A DNA stretch of 64,000 bases from RGIG4708 sp045538875 (GTDB lineage: Bacteria; Bacillota; Clostridia; UMGS1810): positions 1-64,000 of the forward strand of contig JAZQEG010000002.1 of the NCBI GenBank assembly GCA_045538875.1. Direction: 5' to 3'. Under the pieces are notes generated by a model. The model searched no databases, was not told the DNA's origin, and was given only the letters and a program-made list of their open reading frames with translations. A program made the position numbers and the translations under genes. Position 1 is the stretch's first letter, and each line of letters begins with the position of its first letter. Positions 24,255 to 32,741 of this stretch are shown here, piece after piece.

Positions 24255-24312
24255 TGGGCATCGAAAATATAAGTCGATGAAAGCAATGCGCAAAGTGTAC
24301 ATACGCATTGTT
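24255..24312 (-). promoter_or_regulatory. two hairpins in the rny leader
   Basis: Hairpin 1: CAATGCG/CGCATTG (24284-24290 with 24304-24310). Hairpin 2: CATCGA/TCGATG (24259-24264 with 24274-24279). Both lie between the predicted start of transcription and the ribosome site. They could be targets for RNase Y autoregulation; no direct evidence. Confidence 0.4.
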
Positions 24313-24348
24313 TGAATTACACAAAAATAAATAATAACATACACATTT

Positions 24349-24377
24349 ATTTTATAACATTTTGGCTCTTGTGTCAA
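24349..24377 (-). promoter_or_regulatory. predicted rny promoter
   Basis: On the minus strand: TTGACA (24372-24377), 17 bases, TAAAAT (24349-24354). Confidence 0.7.
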
Positions 24378-24396
24378 TGTTTTTTTGGGCGGTTGA

Positions 24397-25248
24397 CTAC
24401 ATATTGTTATGTTTTTTGGCTGCAGTAACAGTGTTGCGCATAAGAGTTGCCCTTGTCATAGGGCCAACGCCTCCGGGTACGGGAGTGATGTGCGATACAA
24501 TGTCATATACATTTTCAAAGTCTACATCGCCGCAAAGCTTGCCCTCGCTATTTCGGTTCATACCCACATCTATAACAACAGCGCCCGGTTTTACTGCGTC
24601 TTTGCCAATGAGGTTTGCTTTGCCAACAGCTGCAACAATTACATCTGCACTGCGGCAAATGTCGTTAAGGTTTTTGGTTTTTGAATGGCAAATTGTAACT
24701 GTGGCATTTTTGTGCAAAAGCATCATTGCCTGAGGCTTGCCGACAATATTGCTCCTGCCCACAACAACACAGTTTTTGCCGCAAAGGTCTATGCCCGAAA
24801 GCTCAATTAGGTCCATAACGCCTGCAGGGGTACAAGGCAAAAATTCGTAATCACCTGTCATAATTTTGCCGACATTTTGAGGGTGAAATGCGTCTACATC
24901 CTTTGAAGGATGTATTGCATTTATAATGCTTTTTTCGTTTATGTGCTTTGGCAGCGGCAACTGAACAAGTATGCCATCGATGCTTTTGTCATTGTTGAGC
25001 TTGTGTATAAGGTCAAGCAATTGCTCCTCGGTGGTTTGCTCTGGCAATGTAATTTGCTCCGAATGCATCCCAAGCTCTGTGCAGTCTTTTGATTTGGAAT
25101 TAACATATACCTTTGATGCAGGGTTGTCACCCACAAGTATTACTGCAAGCCCTGGTGTAATGCCTTTTTGCTTTAATAGTTCAACCTCTTTTTTAAGCTC
25201 ATTCTTTATTTTTTGCGCAAGCATTTTTCCGTCTAATATTTTGTTCAT
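24397..25248 (-). CDS. folD: methylenetetrahydrofolate dehydrogenase/cyclohydrolase
   Basis: A 283-aa FolD. Catalytic region YVNSKSKDC (Tyr and Lys of the Y-x3-K motif), substrate motif LVQLPLPKHIN, and NAD(P) site VVGRSNIVGKP and PGGVGPMTRATL. It interconverts 5,10-methylene-THF and 10-formyl-THF in one-carbon metabolism. The start ATG lies 50 bases inside the 3' end of ygiQ in another frame, and the N-terminal DGKMLAQKIK is conserved, so the overlap is real. Confidence 0.96.
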   Translation of the reverse strand: MNKILDGKMLAQKIKNELKKEVELLKQKGITPGLAVILVGDNPASKVYVNSKSKDCTELGMHSEQITLPEQTTEEQLLDLIHKLNNDKSIDGILVQLPLPKHINEKSIINAIHPSKDVDAFHPQNVGKIMTGDYEFLPCTPAGVMDLIELSGIDLCGKNCVVVGRSNIVGKPQAMMLLHKNATVTICHSKTKNLNDICRSADVIVAAVGKANLIGKDAVKPGAVVIDVGMNRNSEGKLCGDVDFENVYDIVSHITPVPGGVGPMTRATLMRNTVTAAKKHNNM

Positions 25249-27058
25249 TTTTGATTCTCCTTAAATTTTGGGGCGGGACAAGGCAGTTTGGTGCATAACC
25301 AATCAAATCCTCTCTGCCTGCAAGCTTTAATGCTTTTATGACAGTTTTTGTATTTTCGGGTTTGTCATATTGCAACAGTGCCCGCTGCATTTGCTTTTCG
25401 TTTATATCTTTTGGTACATACACCTCTTGCATTGTAAGAGGGTTAATCCCTGTGTAAAACATACAGGTCGAAATGGTAAACGGGGTAGGGTAAAAGTCCT
25501 GCACTTGCTCGGGATGCATATGATGTTGCTTTAGGTAAAGCGCAAGCTCTATTGCATCATTAAGCGTGCTCCCCGGATGGCTTGACATAAGATATGGCAC
25601 AAGATACTGCTTTTTGCCTAATTTTTTGTTTATACTGTAAAACTTTTGGCTAAATTGGTCGTATACCTTGTGTGACGGCTTGCCCATCAGCTTTAGCACA
25701 TTGTCAGATACATGCTCGGGAGCTACTTTTAGCTGACCGCTAATGTGGTGTCTGCACAACTCGTAAAAAAATGTTTCGTCTTTATCATTTATGAGGTAGT
25801 CATAACGCAAGCCTGAGCGTATAAACACTTTTTTTACACCTTTTAAATTGCGCAGCTTTCGTAAAAGTGAGGTATAACTCCTGTGATTGATTTCAAGATT
25901 TTTGCACGGTTCAGGAAACAGGCATTGTTTGCTTTTGCAGGTGCCTCGTTGCATCTGACCTTTGCACGATGGGCCGTCAAAATTCGCTGTTGGGCCGCCT
26001 ACATCGTGAATGTAGCCCTTAAAATCCTTGTCTTTTGTCATAGCAGTTGCTTCGGCTATTATTGATTGCTCACTGCGTGATTGTACAATACGCCCCTGAT
26101 GAAAGGTTAGTGCGCAAAAATTGCAGCTTCCGTAGCAACCACGGTTGTGGGTGATGGAAAACTTTACTTCATCTATTGCGGGTACACCGCCCATACTTTG
26201 GTAAACTGGGTGGTATGTGCGCATAAACGGCAGTTCATACACCTCGTCAAGCTCTTTTGAGCTTAGGGGCATCATTGGCTTTGTTGCTACAAGGTATCTG
26301 TCGCCGTGCTTTTGCACAAGTGTTTTGCCTGTTATAGGGTCTTGATTTTGATACTCTATTTTTGTTGCAATGCAGTATTTGGTTTTGTCTTGTTTTACCT
26401 CTTCCATAGAGGGCAGCTCAATATAATCCTCAAGCCCAGATATGTCTTTTTTAATATAGCAGCATCCGTCTACATTGGTGTTTTCAAGAGCGATGCCGTC
26501 ACGCAGTGCATTTGCAAGCTGGGTAATAATTTTTTCGCCCATTCCGTAGGTTAAAACATCTGCACGCGAATCAAAAATTATTGAGCGCCTTACCTTGTTG
26601 TCCCAGTAATCATAATGAGCAAAACGCCTTAGGCTTGCCTCAATACCGCCTATTATAATTGGCACATCGCTGTACGCCTCTTTTATTTTATTGCAGTACA
26701 CAATAACTGCTCTGTCGGGCCTTTTGCCCGATTTGCCGCCAGGTGTGTAAAGGTCGTTGCTGCGCTTTTTTTTGGCGGCAGTGTAATGGTTTACCATAGA
26801 GTCAATGTTGCCCGACGAAACAAGAAATGCATATTTTGGCTTGCCTAATTTTTTAAAATCCTGTGTGTTTTGCCAGTCGGGCTGAGCTATAATGCCTACT
26901 GTAAACCCGTGCTTTTGGAGCACACGCGAAATTATGGCATGGCCAAAGCTTGGGTGATCTACATAAGCGTCACCGCACACATATACAAAGTCAAGCTGTT
27001 CAATTTTTTGTTTTTCCATATCCTTGCGGCATATGGGTAAAAATCCATTTTTAGACAT
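25199..27058 (-). CDS. ygiQ: YgiQ-family radical SAM protein
   Basis: A 619-aa protein. N-terminal domain with FGHAIISRVL, then the radical SAM core with the cluster motif CYGSCNFC (near residue 305), preceded by NRG and followed by SRSEQSI. A second cysteine-rich part GQMQRGTCKSKQCLFPEPC and the C-terminal DUF3362-like domain follow. The family is conserved, but its reaction is unknown to me. Part of the minus-strand run ftsK-ygiQ-folD, with gaps of under 10 bases and a 50-base overlap, so translation of ygiQ and folD is coupled. Confidence 0.95.
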   Translation of the reverse strand: MSKNGFLPICRKDMEKQKIEQLDFVYVCGDAYVDHPSFGHAIISRVLQKHGFTVGIIAQPDWQNTQDFKKLGKPKYAFLVSSGNIDSMVNHYTAAKKKRSNDLYTPGGKSGKRPDRAVIVYCNKIKEAYSDVPIIIGGIEASLRRFAHYDYWDNKVRRSIIFDSRADVLTYGMGEKIITQLANALRDGIALENTNVDGCCYIKKDISGLEDYIELPSMEEVKQDKTKYCIATKIEYQNQDPITGKTLVQKHGDRYLVATKPMMPLSSKELDEVYELPFMRTYHPVYQSMGGVPAIDEVKFSITHNRGCYGSCNFCALTFHQGRIVQSRSEQSIIAEATAMTKDKDFKGYIHDVGGPTANFDGPSCKGQMQRGTCKSKQCLFPEPCKNLEINHRSYTSLLRKLRNLKGVKKVFIRSGLRYDYLINDKDETFFYELCRHHISGQLKVAPEHVSDNVLKLMGKPSHKVYDQFSQKFYSINKKLGKKQYLVPYLMSSHPGSTLNDAIELALYLKQHHMHPEQVQDFYPTPFTISTCMFYTGINPLTMQEVYVPKDINEKQMQRALLQYDKPENTKTVIKALKLAGREDLIGYAPNCLVPPQNLRRIKNEQNIRRKNACAKNKE

Positions 27059-27067
27059 ATTAATTCC

Positions 27068-29425
27068 TTATTTTAAAAGCATCTCATTATATTGCTCTCT
27101 TGTTATAAGCACCTGACGAGGCTTGTTGCCGTCAAGCTCCGATATTATTCCGCGCCTTTCCATCTGGTCTATAATACTGCCAGCTCTGTTGTAGCCTATG
27201 CGAAATCTTCGCTGCAAAAGCGAGGTAGATATAGTACCGCTGTCAACTGCCATCTCAATTGCCTCGGGCAGCAGTTCGTCTGCGTCACCAGGGTCTTGTC
27301 CGTCAGGCTCGTAGTGCTCTTCGCTTTCTAATTGCTCTATAACTGTTTCGTCATATGATGGTGTATAGTCACAGCAAACGGCCTCCACAACCTTTTTAAC
27401 ATCGCTGTCCGATACAAAAGCACATTGCATACGGCTTGGCTTTGTTTCGCCAACAGGCATATAAAGCATATCGCCTTTACCAATAAGCTTTTCGGCACCG
27501 CCCATATCAAGAATTGTTTGCGAATCACGCACCGATGCTACCATAAACGAAATACGGCTTGGTACATTGGCCTTAATGTTACCTGTAATAAATTTTACAA
27601 CAGGTCGCTGTGTTGCAATTACAAGGTGCATACCTGCCGCACGGGCAAGCTGAGCAATTCGGCAAACATAATTTTCTACATCGCCCGGGGCAACCATCAT
27701 AAGGTCGGCAAACTCGTCTATAAGTATAACAATAGACGGCATTTTGCCCTCGGGAGTTCCGTTGCGCTCCATAAGCTCATTGTATCCCTGAATGTTACGC
27801 ACATTGTTTTGCTCAAAAATTGAGTATCTCTCTGTCATTTCCTTAACTGCCCATCCAAGAGCACCTGTTGCTTTTTTTGCATCTTTTACAACAGGTATAA
27901 GCAGGTGGGGAATACCATTGTACACACCAAGCTCAACTTGTTTTGGGTCTATCATAACAAGCTTTACTTCGTTTGGGTCGGCTTTGTACAAAAGGCTTAT
28001 TACAAGTGTGTTTATGCATACACTCTTACCTGCACCTGTTGCACCTGCAATAAGCAGGTGAGGCATTTTGGCAAGGTCCATAATAATTGGTTTGCCGCTA
28101 ATGTCTTTGCCCAGTGCAACTGCAAGCTTTGAGGGGTGATTTTTAAATTCGTCGCTCTCGAGCACATCTCGCAGCATAACATCACTTCGGTTTTTGTTTG
28201 CAAGCTCTATGCCTATTGTGTTTTTGCCGGGTATTGGTGCAACCATAACATCTTTTTCGGCTGCAAGAGCAAGGGCAAGGTCCTTTGAGAGTGAGGTTAT
28301 CTGACTAACCTTAACACCTTCGGCAGGCTTTACCTCGTACCTTGTAATTGTTGGACCCTGACTTATTTCAACAACGCTTGCATCAACCTTAAAGCTGTGG
28401 AGAGTTTCCACAAGCTGACGGGCGTTGTGCTGCAGCTCATCACTTGATGAACCCTGCGATACTGCTTTTTTTGGCTTTGAAAGCAAGTCGAGATGAGGGT
28501 AGTTGTATTGCAATATGTGGTTGCTTTTTTCGGCAGCGGTTGTTTCCATCTCGCGCTTGATTTCGCAGTCAAGCTGCTCCTTTTCCTGCTCGGTAAGGTG
28601 AGGCTGCGCATCTGTTTCGGCAGCAACCTCGTGGTCAATATATTCTTTTTCGCCGTTGGCTTTTATAATTTGTTTGCCAAATGCAGTGTTGATTGTAATG
28701 TCATTTGGCATAATTTCAAACTGCTCTTCAAGCTGCCTGATGTCTTCCTCTGAGTGTGCCACCTTTTTTTTGTCTACTTTTACTATTGTGTGAGCCACAG
28801 GGTTAAATTCCTCGTCTGCTTCTTTTCGATTTTCTTCTTTTATAATATCAATATCCTCTTTAATATGACGAGCAGTACCTGTAATCATATGTATAATACT
28901 GTTTATAAGCTTTACAATAGAAATGTTAAATATTGATATGCAAAGTATAATAAACAATGCAAAAAACAAAATATTTGCTCCTACTGTTCCAAGGAGAGCC
29001 TGCATTGGCATACCAATGCTTGCACCTATAACACCGCCGCTCGGATTAAGCTGCGCATATGTATAGTACATTGCATATTCCATACCGCTGTTTGATGCCA
29101 AAATCATATGGAATATGGCAGTAAGGTTGACAAATGCAACAGTTGAAAGTATCATTTTTTTGTTTATGCCGTTTTTGTCGGGCGCAAACAGGCAGTATAT
29201 TGTTGCTGCAATTGCGGAAACAGGCAACAAATATGCACAGTAGCCAAACAATCCCATAAAGCATTCGGATATAAAGCTGCCTACTGCGCCGCCGCTGCCC
29301 GAATAAATGCTTATTGCAAAAAATATGCTTATTGCAATTATGCAAACAGCAGTAATTTCAAATGATGCTGTACTTTTTGGGGCAGTGCTTTTTGCCTGCC
29401 TTTTTTTAGTGCTTTTTTTAGCCAT
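27068..29425 (-). CDS. ftsK: DNA translocase FtsK/SpoIIIE
   Basis: A 785-aa protein. Four N-terminal membrane helices (about residues 25-165) are followed by a linker, the RecA-like motor domain with Walker A GATGAGKS and Walker B IVILIDEFADLMM, and a C-terminal winged-helix gamma domain (SLLQRRFRIGYNRAGSIID). It pumps chromosomal DNA through the division or sporulation septum. Distinguishing FtsK/SftA from SpoIIIE is not possible here, but with spoVM in the window a sporulation role is likely. Located between rho and ygiQ with short gaps. Confidence 0.96.
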   Translation of the reverse strand: MAKKSTKKRQAKSTAPKSTASFEITAVCIIAISIFFAISIYSGSGGAVGSFISECFMGLFGYCAYLLPVSAIAATIYCLFAPDKNGINKKMILSTVAFVNLTAIFHMILASNSGMEYAMYYTYAQLNPSGGVIGASIGMPMQALLGTVGANILFFALFIILCISIFNISIVKLINSIIHMITGTARHIKEDIDIIKEENRKEADEEFNPVAHTIVKVDKKKVAHSEEDIRQLEEQFEIMPNDITINTAFGKQIIKANGEKEYIDHEVAAETDAQPHLTEQEKEQLDCEIKREMETTAAEKSNHILQYNYPHLDLLSKPKKAVSQGSSSDELQHNARQLVETLHSFKVDASVVEISQGPTITRYEVKPAEGVKVSQITSLSKDLALALAAEKDVMVAPIPGKNTIGIELANKNRSDVMLRDVLESDEFKNHPSKLAVALGKDISGKPIIMDLAKMPHLLIAGATGAGKSVCINTLVISLLYKADPNEVKLVMIDPKQVELGVYNGIPHLLIPVVKDAKKATGALGWAVKEMTERYSIFEQNNVRNIQGYNELMERNGTPEGKMPSIVILIDEFADLMMVAPGDVENYVCRIAQLARAAGMHLVIATQRPVVKFITGNIKANVPSRISFMVASVRDSQTILDMGGAEKLIGKGDMLYMPVGETKPSRMQCAFVSDSDVKKVVEAVCCDYTPSYDETVIEQLESEEHYEPDGQDPGDADELLPEAIEMAVDSGTISTSLLQRRFRIGYNRAGSIIDQMERRGIISELDGNKPRQVLITREQYNEMLLK

Positions 29426-29438
29426 TTTGATTCCTCGC

Positions 29439-30761
29439 TTATTTTTTTCTAAATGTTTCCATAAGTTCTTTGTTGCTTTTGGTTTTTAATAAATTTGCAA
29501 TAAGGGTTTCGGTAACATCTGCACCGTTATTGCCCAAAAGGCTGCGCCTTAACGCCCAGGAAAATTCTTTTTCATCTTTGGAGAGGATAAGCTCGTCTTT
29601 TCGTGTGCCCGATTTGTAAATGTCAATTGCAGGAAATATCCTGCGCTCCGAAAGGCGTCTGTCAAGGTGAACCTCCATATTGCCTGTGCCTTTAAATTCT
29701 TCAAAAATTACATCGTCCATCCTGCTGCCTGTTTCGATAAGGGCAGTTGCCAAAATGGTGAGGCTGCCGCCTTTTTCGATATTGCGTGCTGCACCAAAAA
29801 ACTTTTTGGGTTTGTGCAGTGCCGCAGGGTCAATGCCTCCCGACAGAGTTTTGCCTGTAGATGGTACTGTAAGGTTGTATGCTCTTGCAAGCCTTGTAAT
29901 GCTGTCGAGAAGTATTACCACATCCTGCCCGTGCTCAACAAGGCGCTGTGCACGCTCCAAAACCATTTCGGCAACCTTTATGTGATGCTCGGGCAGCTCG
30001 TCAAATGTAGAATAAATAACCTCTCCGTCTATGGAGCGTTTCATATCGGTAACCTCTTCGGGCCTTTCGTCTATAAGCAAAACAATGAGGTTTACCTCAG
30101 GGTTGTTTTTGCTTATGCTGTTGGCAATGGATTTAAGCAGTGTTGTTTTGCCAGCCTTTGGCGGAGCAACAATCATACCACGCTGTCCCTTGCCTATGGG
30201 AGCTATAATATCAACCAGACGCATTGCGTGGTTGTCTACATCTGCCTCAAGGCGTATTCGCTCATTGGGGTACACAGGGGTGAGTACATCAAATGGCTTT
30301 CGGTTGATTGCCTTGTCGAGAGTGTCGCCGTTTATATCTTTTACATATATAAGTGCGTCTGAGCGCTCTCTGTCATTTTTGGGGCGGCATATGCCGTGCA
30401 CCATATCACCTGTTTTAAGACGGAATCGCCTTATCTGCACAGGTGATACATATGTATCTTCGTCGGTAGACAAATAATTTTCGCCCCGCAAAAAGCCATA
30501 CCCGTCCTCGCACAGCTCCAGTATACCTGTAACTTCGTAAGTGTTATTTTGGTTTTCGTTTTCGCTTTGGGTATCTTTTTCGGCAGGGGTGCCGTGGGGT
30601 GTTGGCTGGGTGGGTGTTTGGACGGTTTGTAATTTGTCATCGGACAAAAGGCTTATAAGCTCATCTTTTTTTAGCTTGCTTATGCTTTTGATGCCCATTT
30701 GTTTTGCAAGCTCTCTAAGGCTTGTCAGTGACATTTTTTGCAATTCGTTTTTTGTGCTCAT
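29439..30761 (-). CDS. rho: transcription termination factor Rho
   Basis: A 440-aa protein. Rho_N domain (about 1-45, TSLRELAKQMGIKSISKLKKDEL), an insert rich in Gln/Pro/Thr (about 48-70), OSB-type RNA-binding domain (about 75-150), and ATPase with Walker A PPKAGKTTL, Walker B VVILLDSITRLARAYN and Q/R-loop residues. A hexameric helicase that ends transcripts. It is first in the minus-strand unit rho-ftsK-ygiQ-folD. Confidence 0.97.
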   Translation of the reverse strand: MSTKNELQKMSLTSLRELAKQMGIKSISKLKKDELISLLSDDKLQTVQTPTQPTPHGTPAEKDTQSENENQNNTYEVTGILELCEDGYGFLRGENYLSTDEDTYVSPVQIRRFRLKTGDMVHGICRPKNDRERSDALIYVKDINGDTLDKAINRKPFDVLTPVYPNERIRLEADVDNHAMRLVDIIAPIGKGQRGMIVAPPKAGKTTLLKSIANSISKNNPEVNLIVLLIDERPEEVTDMKRSIDGEVIYSTFDELPEHHIKVAEMVLERAQRLVEHGQDVVILLDSITRLARAYNLTVPSTGKTLSGGIDPAALHKPKKFFGAARNIEKGGSLTILATALIETGSRMDDVIFEEFKGTGNMEVHLDRRLSERRIFPAIDIYKSGTRKDELILSKDEKEFSWALRRSLLGNNGADVTETLIANLLKTKSNKELMETFRKK

Positions 30762-30796
30762 ACAAGTACTCCGTTAAATTAATTATTCATATTATT

Positions 30797-30825
30797 ATTT
30801 TACCACATTTATGCAGCAAATGCAA
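30797..30825 (-). promoter_or_regulatory. predicted rho promoter
   Basis: On the minus strand: TTGCAT (30820-30825), 17 bases, TAAAAT (30797-30802), 36 bases before the rho start. The divergent brkB-like gene begins about 100 bases away; the AT-rich gap holds several TATAAT-like boxes. Confidence 0.55.
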
Positions 30826-30926
30826 ATGTCAAAAAAATTACATTTTTTAAAAATAATAGTAGAAAATATAATTATTATAATGTATAATAAAATTATAATA
30901 TATAATTTGCGGCGGTGCAACGGTTT

Positions 30927-31724
30927 ATGAAAAAAATTTACAATTATTTACATACACTCATACAAAAGATTGCGGATGATGAAATGCTGCTTAGAGCATC
31001 AAGTGTGAGCTTTTACATTTTGCTTGCGTTTTTTCCGTTTGTAATTATTTTGTTTTTGCTAAGCACATACATCAGCCCCACAATAAGCAACTGGCTGCTT
31101 TATGCCATTGAGGTGTTTCCCGATGAGGTGGAGGGCATAATAACAAGCCTTGTTACCAACACCGAAATTAGCAGCGCACTTATTTTTGTGCTTGTGGGTG
31201 TTTCGGTATGGACATTGTCAAGCGCTCTTGTTACACTTTCTAACTCGTTAAATGTATTTTACAAAGTAAAAGAAACCCGAAGTTATTTAATAACACGGCT
31301 TTTGGCAATACTATGGGCAATTTTGTTTTTGGTGCTTATTGTATCTATTATGGTGATAGTGGTATTCGGCGATTTGATACTCAGTATGATTTACAGGCAT
31401 TTAGGCATACAGCCTCACGGAATTGCTTTTGAGATTATGGGGTATGCAACTTTATATGTAATAGTAACTTTTTTAATAGCAGTAATATACAAATTTGTGC
31501 CCAATATTAAAATTACTTTTTTGTCGGTTATAAAAGGTGCGGCAACATCCACACTTTTGTGGGGCATTACCTCGTACGCTTTTTCGATATATGTAAACAA
31601 TTTTGCAAGGTACCATTTGCTTTATGGCTCTATTGCGGGTATTATTATTCTTATAACGTGGATATATATAACATCAATGGTTTTGCTGCTTGGCGGAGAG
31701 ATAAATTCACTTTGTAAAAAATAA
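30927..31724 (+). CDS. YihY/BrkB-family membrane protein
   Basis: A 265-aa integral membrane protein with five to six hydrophobic helices and the family signatures RASSVSFYILLAFFP (near residue 20) and YGSIAGIIILITWIYI near the C-terminus. Once named RNase BN by error. Function unknown, possibly transport. The start is uncertain: ATG 30927 (residues MKKIYN) versus GTG 30915. Neither has a strong ribosome site. Confidence 0.88.
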   Translation: MKKIYNYLHTLIQKIADDEMLLRASSVSFYILLAFFPFVIILFLLSTYISPTISNWLLYAIEVFPDEVEGIITSLVTNTEISSALIFVLVGVSVWTLSSALVTLSNSLNVFYKVKETRSYLITRLLAILWAILFLVLIVSIMVIVVFGDLILSMIYRHLGIQPHGIAFEIMGYATLYVIVTFLIAVIYKFVPNIKITFLSVIKGAATSTLLWGITSYAFSIYVNNFARYHLLYGSIAGIIILITWIYITSMVLLLGGEINSLCKK

Positions 31725-31747
31725 TTTTAAAATTTTTTAAAAAACAC

Positions 31748-31776
31748 TTGCAAATTTTGATTTTATTTGATACAAT
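31748..31776 (+). promoter_or_regulatory. predicted rpmB promoter
   Basis: TTGCAA (31748-31753), 17 bases, TACAAT (31771-31776), 61 bases before the rpmB start. Confidence 0.6.
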
Positions 31777-31836
31777 ATACCTTGTGTTTATTTGAAATGA
31801 TATATTTTTATGAATTTTAGCAGGAGGTGCATATAC

Positions 31837-32025
31837 ATGGCAAAGTGTGAAATTTGCGGTAAGGGTGTTACTTTTGGTATTAAAGTAAGCCACTCTCACA
31901 GAAGATCAAACAGAACTTGGAAAGCAAACGTAAGGTCAGTAAAGGCTGTAGTTAATGGTACACCTAAAAAGATTAATGTTTGCACAAGCTGCTTGCGTTC
32001 AAACAAGGTAACAAGAGCCGTTTGA
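31837..32025 (+). CDS. rpmB: 50S ribosomal protein L28
   Basis: A 62-aa protein, usual length. It is the zinc-ribbon (C+) form, with CEICG at residues 4-8 and CTSC near residue 50. ATG 31837 has CAGGAGGTG 6 bases upstream. Convergent with spoVM, as the two genes are neighbours in Bacillus subtilis too (there co-directional). Confidence 0.97.
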   Translation: MAKCEICGKGVTFGIKVSHSHRRSNRTWKANVRSVKAVVNGTPKKINVCTSCLRSNKVTRAV

Positions 32026-32044
32026 TTGCATCAATTATTATAGA

Positions 32045-32083
32045 AAAAAGCAGGGCGCATATTTAGCAGCCCTGCTCTTTTTC
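32045..32083. terminator. terminator between rpmB and spoVM
   Basis: AGCAGGGC (32049-32056) pairs with GCCCTGCT (32069-32076), flanked by an A run before and a T run after, so it works for both convergent transcripts. Confidence 0.85.
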
Positions 32084-32096
32084 TGTTTTTAATTAC

Positions 32097-32165
32097 TTAC
32101 ATTCTGAAAATGGCTTTTAAAAACTTTCTCATCAGTTTTGGAGCAGTAAGTACAACTATTTTCAT
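32097..32165 (-). CDS. spoVM: stage V sporulation protein SpoVM, 22 aa
   Basis: A very short frame: MKIVVLTAPKLMRKFLKAIFRM. It matches SpoVM in start, length class, the proline at position 9 followed by Lys, and an amphipathic helix after it. SpoVM marks the curved forespore membrane and recruits SpoIVA for coat assembly. Location next to rpmB supports it, as in Bacillus. The ribosome site is modest (AGAGAGTG, 7 bases). Its presence indicates that the organism can make endospores or descends from one that did. Confidence 0.8.
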   Translation of the reverse strand: MKIVVLTAPKLMRKFLKAIFRM

Positions 32166-32200
32166 ATTAAATCACTCTCTTTCGGATAATACTCCAATGA

Positions 32201-32353
32201 CTAACACCAATAATAACACCAACACAAAATACCAAGCAATATACCCTCAATAGCAGCTATAAATATCGGAGGAAAAACAAATGCCATAAACAATCCAGCC
32301 ACAAATCCCATAATAATGCAACCGCATATTCTGTGATGAAATTTTTTAAACAT
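32201..32353 (-). CDS. small membrane protein upstream of spoVM, 50 aa
   Basis: ATG at 32351-32353 with a strong ribosome site (GGAGGTG at 32360-32366 read on the minus strand, 6 bases). The peptide has basic N-terminal residues (MFKKFHHR), a hydrophobic run with Gly and Phe, and a Cys/Trp/Tyr-rich end (LCWCYYWC). It looks like one or two short membrane helices. It ends 35 bases before spoVM on the same strand, so the two are likely one transcript, possibly forespore- or mother-cell-expressed. Not recognised as a known family. Confidence 0.65.
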   Translation of the reverse strand: MFKKFHHRICGCIIMGFVAGLFMAFVFPPIFIAAIEGILLGILCWCYYWC

Positions 32354-32424
32354 TGTATTCACCTCCGATTATTGTAATATATTCTTGAAAAACCCATCTT
32401 GTCACAAAAAATTAAATTATATAA

Positions 32425-32453
32425 TTGACAAAAGTGCATACGATATATATAAT
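32425..32453 (+). promoter_or_regulatory. acpP promoter, near consensus
   Basis: TTGACA (32425-32430), 17 bases, TATAAT (32448-32453): a perfect sigma-A promoter. A small palindrome GTGTGACACAC (32471-32481) lies just after the start point and could be an operator for a fatty acid regulator. Confidence 0.85.
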
Positions 32454-32499
32454 ATATTTAGCATATTTTGGTGTGACACACTAGATGGAGGTGAATTTT

Positions 32500-32730
32500 A
32501 TGGAATTTGAAACAATTAAAAAAATACTTGTAGAACAGCTGGGAGTATCTGAAGATGAAATCACACTCGATTCTACATTTGAAAATGATTTGGGTGCAGA
32601 CTCACTCGACCTTGTTGAAATATTGATGGCGCTTGAAGAGGAATATGGCTTTGAGGTGTCTGAAGACGAAGTTGAGGGAATTGATACTGTTGGCAAAGCT
32701 GTTGAATACATCAAGGCACATGCCGAATAA
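32500..32730 (+). CDS. acpP: acyl carrier protein
   Basis: A 76-aa protein, typical of ACP. The phosphopantetheine attachment site is Ser in GADSLDLVE (near residue 37). Start at ATG 32500 since GGAGGTG (32486-32492) is 7 bases upstream; an earlier ATG overlaps that site. Acidic four-helix protein that carries acyl chains for fatty acid and phospholipid synthesis. It is followed 12 bases later by rnc, the common Firmicutes order. Confidence 0.97.
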   Translation: MEFETIKKILVEQLGVSEDEITLDSTFENDLGADSLDLVEILMALEEEYGFEVSEDEVEGIDTVGKAVEYIKAHAE

Positions 32731-32741
32731 GGAGAATATTA

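Noticed and set aside
30838..30914. Several TATAAT boxes as individual promoters for the BrkB-like gene
   Set aside because: The stretch is almost pure A/T, so -10 matches are expected by chance and no -35 stands out.
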